Shown here piece after piece: positions 26,904 to 35,200 of a DNA stretch of 64,000 bases (positions are counted from its first letter, which is position 1; the number at the start of each line of letters is the position of its first letter). The position numbers and the translations under genes were made by a program. The DNA is from Halpernia frigidisoli (lineage in GTDB: Bacteria; Bacteroidota; Bacteroidia; Flavobacteriales; Weeksellaceae), in assembly GCF_900113805.1 (NCBI RefSeq), contig NZ_FOQT01000005.1, positions 186,001 through 250,000 of the forward strand, written 5' to 3'. The notes beneath the pieces are model-generated. The model searched no databases and was not told the DNA's origin. It saw only the letters and a list, made by a program, of their open reading frames with translations.

Positions 26904-27227
26904 CTATTTTACAAAATCTTTCCGCATCGGACTGAAAGATTCAATTAAAATGCCTTCTTCCAGACAAACCACACCGTGCGTAACATTACTTTTTAAAAAG
27001 AAAGTATCACCTTTTGTCAAGACTTTTTTGTAATCTTCAATCTGAACCTCGAAAGATCCCGACTCGATGTATGCTACTTGAGAATGAATGTGATTGTGAA
27101 GTTTTCCTATTCCGCCTTTTTTAAATTTTACGATGGTTTGCATTAAAGAATCATCGAAAGCAACAACGGCTCTGTCTAAATTTTCATCAACTTTTTCCCA
27201 GTTGTAATTTTTACTTTCTAAAAACAT
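26904..27227 (-). CDS. kdgF: KdgF-like cupin, unsaturated uronate ring-opening protein
   Basis: A 107-residue single cupin. KdgF proteins open the 4,5-unsaturated galacturonate made by lyases and GH105 to 5-keto-4-deoxyuronate, the KduI substrate. Metal-ligand pattern LHNHIHSQVAY (His 44, 46, 48; Gln 50), a later His in NVTHGV (about 84) and the C-terminal SFSPMRKDF, close to the FTPMREDF ending I recall for KdgF. It lies between uxaC and kdgK. A generic cupin is the alternative, but motif and context agree on KdgF. Confidence 0.83.
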   Translation of the reverse strand: MFLESKNYNWEKVDENLDRAVVAFDDSLMQTIVKFKKGGIGKLHNHIHSQVAYIESGSFEVQIEDYKKVLTKGDTFFLKSNVTHGVVCLEEGILIESFSPMRKDFVK

Positions 27228-27238
27228 TTTATTCCTAT

Positions 27239-28642
27239 TTAAAAATTAAAATATTCTTTCGCGTTGTTATAACTGATGTCGGAAACCATTTTTCCGATCC
27301 ATTCCATTTCGCTTGCAGGTAATTCGCCTTTTTCGATTTCCTGACCTAAAAGATTACAAAGAACTCTTCTGAAATATTCGTGTCTTGGAAAAGAAAGGAA
27401 ACTTCTTGAATCAGTCAACATTCCGATAAAACAGGAAATTAATCCCATATTTGAAAGCGCATTCATCTGTTTTGTCATCCCGTCTTTTTGGTCTAAAAAC
27501 CACCATCCGGAACCGAACTGTACTTTTCCTTTTACACTTCCGTCATTAAAGTTCCCGATCATTGTCGCTAAAACTTCATTATCAGCAGGATTTAAATTAT
27601 ATAAAATGGTTTTTGCTAATTTATCTTTTGAATCCAAAGCATTTAAAAATTGCGATAATTTTGCTGCTTGAGAAAAATCGCCGATAGAATCCCAACCGGT
27701 GTCTGGACCTAAAACTTTCAACATTCTTGCGTTATTATTTCTAAGTGCACCCAAATGAAATTGCTGAACCCAACCAAATTCGTGGTAAGTTTCTGCTAAA
27801 AATAATAGAATTGCACTTTGAAATTTTACGGCTTCCTGATGTGAAATCGTTTGATTTTCTCTCTTCTTTTTGAAAATATCTTTGATTTCACTGTCGGTAA
27901 AATTTTCAAAATAAATTTGATTTAAACCGTGATCGCATAATCTGCAATTGTTTTCATGAAAATATGTGATTCTTTTCTTTAAAGCAAAACACAAATCATC
28001 AAACGTATTAATCGGAAAATCTGCAACTTGTGCTAAAACATTGATGTAATCATTATAACCATCATTTTCTATTAAAATGGCTTTGTCCGGACGAAATGCG
28101 GTACTTACTTTAACGTTGTAATCACTGTTTCTTAATTTTTGATGGTGTTCCAAATTATCAATCGGGTCTTCTGTGGTACAAACCAATTCAGCATTTACTT
28201 TTTTGAGTAAATTTCTGGTGCTAAATTCTGACGTTTGTAATTTTTCTGAAGTTTCGTTGTAAATTTTTTCTGCAGAATTTTCATTTAATAATTCATGAAT
28301 GTCAAAATATCTTGCTAATTCTAAGTGTGTCCAATGATACAAAGGATTTCTCATGGTGTAAGGAACGGTTTTTCCCCAGTTTAGAAATTTATCTTTATCG
28401 GATGCATTTCCGGTGACGAAACTTTCGTTGATGCCCAAAGTACGCATTGCGCGCCATTTGTAATGATCACCTTTGATCCAGACTTCGGTAATATTTTGAA
28501 AAATATGATCTTCTGCAATTAATTGTGGCGAAAGGTGATTATGATAATCAATTATAGGTTGTTTCGCGGAATAATTGTGGTACAATTCTTCTGCAAACTT
28601 GTTTTCTAAGAGGAAATTATCGTGTATGAAATTCTTGCTCAT
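27239..28642 (-). CDS. uxaC: uronate isomerase (UxaC)
   Basis: Isomerises D-galacturonate to D-tagaturonate (and glucuronate to fructuronate), the first cytosolic step for saturated monomers released by GH28. The 467-residue amidohydrolase-like enzyme shows the UxaC N-terminus IIDYHNHLSPQLIAEDHIF (His-x-His metal ligands, about 33-35), FRPDKAI, HLGALRNNN and FPRHEYFRRVLCNLLG near the end. Full length. It is separated from kduD by ~205 nt holding two repeat elements and followed by the KdgF-like gene after 11 nt. Confidence 0.94.
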   Translation of the reverse strand: MSKNFIHDNFLLENKFAEELYHNYSAKQPIIDYHNHLSPQLIAEDHIFQNITEVWIKGDHYKWRAMRTLGINESFVTGNASDKDKFLNWGKTVPYTMRNPLYHWTHLELARYFDIHELLNENSAEKIYNETSEKLQTSEFSTRNLLKKVNAELVCTTEDPIDNLEHHQKLRNSDYNVKVSTAFRPDKAILIENDGYNDYINVLAQVADFPINTFDDLCFALKKRITYFHENNCRLCDHGLNQIYFENFTDSEIKDIFKKKRENQTISHQEAVKFQSAILLFLAETYHEFGWVQQFHLGALRNNNARMLKVLGPDTGWDSIGDFSQAAKLSQFLNALDSKDKLAKTILYNLNPADNEVLATMIGNFNDGSVKGKVQFGSGWWFLDQKDGMTKQMNALSNMGLISCFIGMLTDSRSFLSFPRHEYFRRVLCNLLGQEIEKGELPASEMEWIGKMVSDISYNNAKEYFNF

Positions 28643-28656
28643 TTTTTATTTTTTTC

Positions 28657-28701
28657 CTCACCCTAACCCTCTCCAAAGGAGAGGGAATTGTTGGGTGAAT
28701 A
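28657..28701. repeat. CCTCACCCTAACCCTCTCC-type palindromic repeat
   Basis: CCTCACCCTAACCCTCTCC followed by AAAGGAGAGGG. CCCTCTCC and GGAGAGGG pair around AAA. Sequences of this type occur in intergenic DNA of many bacteria (recalled, not searched). It lies inside the uronate operon between uxaC and kduD and could act as an mRNA 3'-end hairpin. Confidence 0.6.
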
Positions 28702-28739
28702 TTTCTTATTATATTCTAATTTCTCTTTTAAGCGAATCT

Positions 28740-28820
28740 CTTGCAGCCCGACTTGAGTGGAACTCCTTTTTTTGCATTTGAAAAAAAGAGTGGGAACGGA
28801 AGGCGGAAATTGCTGCCCAA
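28740..28820 (+). repeat. Flavo-1-like structured repeat, copy 2
   Basis: Close relative of the copy at 6226: GCAGCCCGACTTGAGTGG left block, GGGAACGGAAGGCGG right block, and a helix ACTC-C-TTTTTTT / AAAAAAA-GAGT with a bulged C. Terminal GCAGC and GCTGC pair. Antisense to the operon, between uxaC and kduD. Confidence 0.58.
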
Positions 28821-28847
28821 AAAAAATTAATTTATATTTAACTTGTT

Positions 28848-29633
28848 TTAATCTTCGTTTGAAGGTTTACCGATGGTTGCTAAAATTCCACCGTCCACAT
28901 AAATAATCTGTCCGTTTACAAAATCACTGGCTTTTGAGGCCAAAAAAATTGCCGCGCCACCCAAATCTTCGGGATTTCCCCATCTTGCAGCGGGCGTTCT
29001 GCTGATAATAAATTCGTTGAAAGGATGTCCATCAACGCGAATCGGCTCTGTTTGGGTTGTCGCAAAATAACCGGGACCAATTCCATTGACCTGAATGTTA
29101 TGTTTTGCCCATTCTGTTGCTAGGTTTTTGGTCAACATTTTTAGTCCGCCTTTTGCCGCGGCGTAAGCGGAAACGGTACTTCTGCCCAATTCGCTCATCA
29201 TAGAACAAATGTTGATTATTTTGCCTTCTTTACGCTCAATCATTTGTTTTGCAACGAGTTGAGACATTATAAAAGGACCAACTAAATCGACATCGATCAC
29301 TTTTCTGAAATCTGAAACGGGCATTGTGATCGCTAGTTCACGTTTTATAATTCCGGCATTATTTACCAAAATGTGAATATCACCTATTTCTTTTGAAATT
29401 TTTTCTAAATTTTCTGCGGCTGCGTTTTCATCTGTTACATCAAACAAGTAGCCTTTTGCAAAATAACCTTTGGAATGATAGTGTTCCAGGGCTTTTTCCA
29501 TTTTTTCCGGTGTATTTCCGGTAACTATAATTTGCGCGCCGGCTTCTGCCAATGCCTCTGCCATCGCCATTCCCAAACCGTGTGTTCCGCCGGTAATTAA
29601 TGCTGTTTTTCCTTTTAAATTAAATAAATCCAT
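28848..29633 (-). CDS. kduD: 2-deoxy-D-gluconate 3-dehydrogenase / DKI dehydrogenase (KduD)
   Basis: Reduces 2,5-diketo-3-deoxygluconate (DKI-II) to KDG with NAD(P)H, after KduI. A 261-residue short-chain dehydrogenase: TGGTHGLGMAMA (cofactor loop, about 14-25), NNAGI (about 90), catalytic Ser in ICSMMSELG and YAAAKGG (Tyr-x-x-x-Lys about 156-160), C-terminal FVNGQIIYVDGGILATIG. It follows kduI by 3 nt. In this setting KduD is preferred over gluconate 5-dehydrogenase. Confidence 0.92.
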   Translation of the reverse strand: MDLFNLKGKTALITGGTHGLGMAMAEALAEAGAQIIVTGNTPEKMEKALEHYHSKGYFAKGYLFDVTDENAAAENLEKISKEIGDIHILVNNAGIIKRELAITMPVSDFRKVIDVDLVGPFIMSQLVAKQMIERKEGKIINICSMMSELGRSTVSAYAAAKGGLKMLTKNLATEWAKHNIQVNGIGPGYFATTQTEPIRVDGHPFNEFIISRTPAARWGNPEDLGGAAIFLASKASDFVNGQIIYVDGGILATIGKPSNED

Positions 29634-29636
29634 CCG

Positions 29637-30473
29637 TTATTTTAATTCATTTGTTGCCACAATATCCATATCGCCGTAATCTAAATTTTCACCTGCCATT
29701 CCCCAAATAAAGGAATAATTGGAAGTTCCCGCTCCTGAATGAATCGACCATTCCGGTGATAAAACTGCCTGGTTATTTTGCATGAAAATATGACGCGTTT
29801 CGTTTGGTTCGCCCATAAAATGAGAAATCGTTTGACCTTCTTCCAGATCAAAATAAAAGTAGGCTTCCATTCTTCTTGTGTGCGTGTGAGAAGGTATTGT
29901 GTTCCAAATATTTCCGGGTAACAATTCTGTTAATCCCATCTGAAGTTGACAGGTTTCAACAATTTCGTTGACGATCAATTTATTTAAAACTCTTTTGTTT
30001 GCTGTATTTTCATCGCCTAACTGAATAACAATTGCGTTTTCTTTGCTTACTTTTTTTGTTGGAAAATTGGTATGTGCAGGTGCTGAATTTAAATAAAACA
30101 ACGCTGGTACGTTTGAACTTTTGCTTCTGAAAATTACATTTTTAATTCCTTTTCCTACATAAAGTGCTTCTTTTTTTGAAAGTGAAAAAATTTCACCGTC
30201 AACTTCCACTTCGCCATCGCCACCAACGTTCACTATTCCTAATTCTCTACGATCCAGAAAATTTTCTGATTTTAAATAAGGGATAGTTTCTAATTTTAAA
30301 TCTTCAGTTAATGGCATCGCTCCACCAACAATAAATCTGTCGTACATTGAGTAAACGAGGTTGATCTCATTTTCAGAAAATGGTTTTTCTATTAAAAACT
30401 CATCTCTAAGCCTTTGTGTATCGTATGATTTTGCATCTGCAGGATTTGCTGCGTACCTAAAACTAAAATTCAT
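29637..30473 (-). CDS. kduI: 5-dehydro-4-deoxy-D-glucuronate isomerase (KduI)
   Basis: Converts 5-keto-4-deoxyuronate (from KdgF) to DKI-II. I chose the ATG at 30473 (MNFSFRYAANPADAKSYDTQRLRDEFL), the usual KduI start; a TTG-led extension to 30506 would cover the operator. The 278-residue bicupin has the zinc site HTHTRRMEAYFYF (His, His, Glu) and a later His (EWSIHSGAGTSNY). It is the first gene of the ten-gene uronate operon, controlled by site E. Confidence 0.94.
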   Translation of the reverse strand: MNFSFRYAANPADAKSYDTQRLRDEFLIEKPFSENEINLVYSMYDRFIVGGAMPLTEDLKLETIPYLKSENFLDRRELGIVNVGGDGEVEVDGEIFSLSKKEALYVGKGIKNVIFRSKSSNVPALFYLNSAPAHTNFPTKKVSKENAIVIQLGDENTANKRVLNKLIVNEIVETCQLQMGLTELLPGNIWNTIPSHTHTRRMEAYFYFDLEEGQTISHFMGEPNETRHIFMQNNQAVLSPEWSIHSGAGTSNYSFIWGMAGENLDYGDMDIVATNELK

Positions 30474-30489
30474 GTATGTTATTTTTGAC

Positions 30490-30511
30490 TGTAATCGATT
30501 ACACAAAGATA
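30490..30511 (-). promoter_or_regulatory. -7 box plus LacI-family operator, uronate catabolic operon (site E)
   Basis: Minus strand: TATCTTTG (30511-30504) joined to the perfect palindrome TGTAATCGATTACA (30503-30490). A TTTG at 30533-30530 lies 18 nt upstream of the -7 box as a good -33 element. The kduI ATG is 16 nt downstream of the operator. Confidence 0.85.
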
Positions 30512-30566
30512 AAAATATTTCTGTTATACCAAATAGTTTAACGTAAACTATTTAATATTTTAAATC

Positions 30567-30589
30567 AAATAACTGATAATCAGTTATTT
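30567..30589. promoter_or_regulatory. perfect dyad in the divergent kduI / pectate lyase intergenic region
   Basis: AAATAACTGA-TAA-TCAGTTATTT, 10-bp arms and a 3-nt centre, about 60 bp upstream of the kduI -7 box. It is unlike the LacI operator and I saw it nowhere else in the window. No regulator can be named. Confidence 0.4.
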
Positions 30590-30730
30590 AAATAATCAAA
30601 ATATTATTGGACATTGAGATAATTGTGCAAAAATTATTTACTCTGTTTTAAAATAACAAGAAAATATTAATTAAGATATCCGAAAAATGTCACAGTTAAT
30701 GCAAAATATTTCATAAAAAAGAGCTTCCAA

Positions 30731-30756
30731 TATGCCAGCACAGTTTACTTGGCATA
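30731..30756. promoter_or_regulatory. spaced inverted repeat upstream of the second pectate lyase
   Basis: TATGCCA and TGGCATA, separated by 12 nt, lie about 70 bp upstream of the -7 box at 30828, a usual place for an activator site. The rest of 30512-30827 is AT-rich non-coding DNA with no ORF that I can support. Confidence 0.4.
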
Positions 30757-30827
30757 AAACTGATTGATAAAACAAAAATATTTTTATAAGAAATTTTGAA
30801 ATTTATATTTTCGTTATAAATTATTTA

Positions 30828-30849
30828 TATATTTTCGTAATCGATTACA
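30828..30849 (+). promoter_or_regulatory. -7 box plus LacI-family operator, PL1-CE8 operon (site F)
   Basis: TATATTTT (30828-30835) joined to CGTAATCGATTACA (30836-30849), 12 nt before the ATG at 30862. It differs from the perfect palindrome only in its first base. Confidence 0.8.
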
Positions 30850-30861
30850 TAAAATATTATA

Positions 30862-32220
30862 ATGAAAAAATTTAGCTTTTTATTGCTCTTTTTAATCACA
30901 TTTCAAATCAGTTTCAGTCAAAACTATAATATGACTTCTCCCGAAGGTTTTGGCGCCGCTGCAACTGGCGGTGGAAATGCTACACCTATTACAGTTACAA
31001 CTTATACTGCTTTAAAAAATGCATTAAACTCAACAACAACAGCCAATTCCGTTATATTGGTTTCCGGTATTATTGACTGTGTTTATACGAGTGTCACTTT
31101 AAATAATAAAACAATTATTGGTTTACCAGGTGCAAGGCTAAGAAATCTGCAAATCACGCCGGGAAATTCTACGGCTTCTGCAAATGCTTCCGGAATTTTA
31201 TATATAAAGCCGGGTTCAAATAATGTGATCATCAGGAATTTAATTTTTGAAGGACCGGGCGCTTATGATGTCGATGGACGCGATAATTTAACTAATGAAG
31301 GAACAAATGTCTGGGTAGATCATTGTGAGTTTCAGGACGGAATGGACGGTAACTTTGACAATAAAGGCGCCGCAGACAATGTTTCAATTTCCTGGTGTAA
31401 ATTCACTTATCTAAAACCGGCAATCGCAGGAGGTTCCGGCGGTTCTGCTGACCATCGATTTACAAATTTAGTTGGCTCCGCAATTACTGATTTTCCTGCT
31501 GATGGACGATACAGCATCACCTTTCAAAATAATTATTTTGCTGAAGGCTGTAAAGCAAGGATGCCACGAGCTAGAAATGCAGAGCTTCATGTCTTGAACT
31601 GCTATTATAAAACCAGTGTTTCTGGTGCTTCTGCGATAGGATTGGGTGCCGGTAATAGTGGTACAACCTGCTATGTAGAGAATACAAATTTTGAGCAAAT
31701 AACAAATATTTCCACTCCAGTTAATGAAGGTACTGGCACAACTTCTGTGAAATTCGCTGGTTCTATAAAGGGTACATCTGGTGCAGATGTCACAGGTTTA
31801 GATCAAGGTACAGCATTAAAACCAACCTACGCCTATACCACAATGCCTGTAGCGGATGTAGCAACTTCTGTTTCAAATGCAACTTGTGGCGCAGGTGCAA
31901 CACTTCAGGTAAGTTCTGCAGGGGTAATTTCTTCAAGCTGTGCACCTTTGGCTACAAATGAAGTTTTATCGCAATTAGGTTTAAAATATTATCCATCCAT
32001 CGTAAAAGATATTTTAAACATTGATTTTTTAGATAAAAGTTCTGGTAAAACGGATCTGAAATTTTATTCTGTAACAGGCCAAAAAGCGCTTTCTGTTTCT
32101 AAAAAAATAAATTCAGGTGAAAAATTAAACTTAAATCTGGGAAATTTACCTGCGGGAGTTTATATATGTAATGTTACGAGGAATGAAAAATCAACCTCGT
32201 TCAAATTTATTAAGAAATAA
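30862..32220 (+). CDS. secreted pectate lyase (PL1), second lineage, with T9SS sorting domain
   Basis: Extracellular pectate lyase. The 452-residue product has signal peptide 1-19 (ending SFSQ), a PL1 beta-helix from FGAAATGGGN through VWVDHCEFQDGMDGN (about 150, calcium-binding region) and KARMPRARNAELHVLNCYY (about 231, catalytic Arg region), and a T9SS domain (about 366-452, LKYYPSIVKDI... to FKFIKK). It is more compact than the PL1 at 867 and only distantly alike, so the two are different PL1 subgroups. It is followed after 27 nt by a CE8 gene and shares its promoter. The start is supported by the signal peptide and the short leader. Confidence 0.9.
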   Translation: MKKFSFLLLFLITFQISFSQNYNMTSPEGFGAAATGGGNATPITVTTYTALKNALNSTTTANSVILVSGIIDCVYTSVTLNNKTIIGLPGARLRNLQITPGNSTASANASGILYIKPGSNNVIIRNLIFEGPGAYDVDGRDNLTNEGTNVWVDHCEFQDGMDGNFDNKGAADNVSISWCKFTYLKPAIAGGSGGSADHRFTNLVGSAITDFPADGRYSITFQNNYFAEGCKARMPRARNAELHVLNCYYKTSVSGASAIGLGAGNSGTTCYVENTNFEQITNISTPVNEGTGTTSVKFAGSIKGTSGADVTGLDQGTALKPTYAYTTMPVADVATSVSNATCGAGATLQVSSAGVISSSCAPLATNEVLSQLGLKYYPSIVKDILNIDFLDKSSGKTDLKFYSVTGQKALSVSKKINSGEKLNLNLGNLPAGVYICNVTRNEKSTSFKFIKK

Positions 32221-32247
32221 AAAATTTAATTACTTAAACCTTATATC

Positions 32248-35200
32248 ATGATAAAAAAATTATTCTTTTTATGTTGTGTAATTCTACTTTCAAATAATCT
32301 TTTAAAGGCTCAAAAAACTGATGTCTGGGATTTTGGCGGAGCAGTGTTAGATACAAGTTTGTATAATAATCAATTAACTGTAGATGCAATAAACGCTTTT
32401 TATCCAGGCGTAACTGCCGGAACGGTGGGACCAACTGTACCATCAACAACAGTTTTAACATTAACCCCAGGTGTTTTAACTTTCAAAACTGGCGGTAATG
32501 ATAGATTATACACTACCAATACTGCAATTACAAGATACGGAACCAGTGTAAGAACAACTGATCCAAATTATACTGGAGGGTATTATTGTAATGGCGCAGC
32601 GGCTCTTAGTAATGGAACGCGGATTTTTACAATGACTTTGAATGAGGACGATCAGGTTACATTTGTCGCAAGTGCTGAATCTACTGGAAACACTTTAATA
32701 GTGACTAATTCTGTAAGTGGGCAAAATGAAAGTATTCCGATTGCTGCTGTTAACACAGCTACTTTAGCTAAATTTCAAGCAAAACAAGCCGGTGACTATA
32801 GCATATATTGTTCACTCGCGGGTAAAGGGGATTTTTTTAGAATTTTGAGAAAGGCAGCAACTTATACCACTGTTTCAGGAACTGTAAATTTATCCCAAGC
32901 GCCAGGAATTGCAGCTAACTACGGAATCAGCTTCACAAATGCTGCAGGTAAAACATGGTCATCAACTATAAATAGTGATGGAACTTATTCGGTAAAAGTA
33001 CCGCAAGGATTTAGTTATACAGCAAGTCTTACAAATGCAAATGGTTACATAATCACATCAGGGAAAACCCTTGATTTAACCGCAGTAACTGATGCAACTT
33101 TCAATCAGGGAATTTCTGTTTTAAAGGTGATTTTATTTAATGTGACTGGTAACGTAACTGGTTTAGGAACTGCTATTTCGAATTTAAGTTTGACTTATAC
33201 ACCAGATGCTTCTACCAATTCTATATACGTACCTCAACCAACTGTAAACAAAACCAATTCTACGTATAGTGTTCAATTAGAACCAAGTAAACAATATACA
33301 ATTACTGCTTTAGGAGTCAATGATTATCAGGTTGCACCTCTAACGATAACAATTCCGAGTTCAGATACGTCAGCAGATCTAACTTTTACTGCAAAACAAA
33401 AATATAATATTACTGTAACTGCGCCTGAGTTAAACGCAACACAGTTAGCAGCTTTAAATCTAACATTTACCAACGTCAACGAAACCGGATATGTTTATAA
33501 TTTTAGCGGTATTAATGGTATTTCTCTAAGAAATAGCACGTATGCAGTTACTTCTGGCGGTTTAGATGCTTATCCGTTGCAACAGGATTTAACTTCATAC
33601 TTAACAGTAAACAATGGTGATTCTTCTAAAGTTTTGAAATTTATTCCAGTGACTAATTGGTCATTTGATGATAAAGTAATCACTAATGCAACACCAAATT
33701 ACAAAGGAATGTCTTTCACAGGAAATGTTGCCAACGAGATTGCAAAAGGACATTTAATTGGTCAGGCAGGATCTACAATTACAGTCCCAATGAAGCCAGG
33801 CGATAAAATGAAAGTTTCTTATTATTACTCAGCAAATTTCAGCATAAATGGCGGTGCTGCAGTCACATCAACCAGTGGAAGCACTTCTAATGTCGAAAGT
33901 GTAGATTATACGTATCCAGGTACATCTGCAGGAAATGTGGTAATTAATGTTGCCGGACAAACATATTTCACAGAGATCTCGACTACACCAATTGTGGCTT
34001 ATTCACCAACGATCACTGTAGGTTCAGGTAAAAATTATTCTACTATTAATGATGCTTTAACTGCAGTTTCAAGAATGGTTCGTGATAATACACAAAGAGT
34101 CACAATAGCAATCGATCCAGGTAATTATGAAGAAATGATCGTAGTAAACAGTCCAAATGTTACTTTAAAAAATGCTTCTGCTACACCAAGTATTGCTTTA
34201 AATAATAAAGGATTAGGTATTGATGCAAATGCGGTAAGAATTACATCATACTATGGTTATGGATACAATTATCTAAGTCAGGGAACAGATAATAAGTATA
34301 ATGCAAGTGTACTTGCTGTGAATAAAGCCAATGGTTTTACCAATTACACCAACGTAAGTGGAACTACCAACAATTCTTTTTGGAATGCAACTGCCGTAAT
34401 CAACGCAAATAATTTTATCGCTGAAGATATTATTTTCGAAAATTCATATAATCAATACATTTCTCAAAAAGAATCGCAGGATGTTTTGGTACTAGCCGAT
34501 GGAAATAAAGGCGTTCGTCCAACTACTGCAAATGATTTAGGTGTTCAAAGTAAAACTTTCACGGAAAGAGCTGCAGCACTTGGAGTTCCTAACAATATTG
34601 ACAAGGTTTTCTTAAAAAACTGCAGATTGGTTGGTCGTCAGGATGTATTTTTTGGCGGAACAAATGCAAGAGTAGCGGTTTACAAAGGCGTTATGATGGG
34701 AGCTGTAGATTATATTTTTGGTGGGATGGATGTTGTTTTTTACCAGTCTGCTTTTGCTATGAACGTTAGTGAAGCAAGTTCTGATCAATCGTACCTAACT
34801 GCACCACAGCAAACGAGCGGAAGAGGTTATTTACTGTATGAATGTAAAGTAACATCCGCAATTCCACTTGTAGAAACAGCTTCAGCAACGAGAGCAAAAC
34901 CAGGTTATTTCGGTCGTCCATGGGCGCCAAATACAGGTGAAGCGGTGATGTATAAAACAACAGTTGAAACTTCTGATGCTGCAGGTTTCGCCGGTCAATC
35001 TCTAATTTCACCTGCAGGATGGCTAAATACATTAGCAGGAACTTCAGACCGGATTTATGAATTTGGAACTATCGAGCAATCGAATGTAAATAATTCTGCA
35101 AACCGTGTTTCATGGTCAAAAGTTTTAACAACACCATTTTTAACAGACGGAACAGAAATCACCACTTTTAATTTTACCAAAGGAAATGACAATTGGGATC

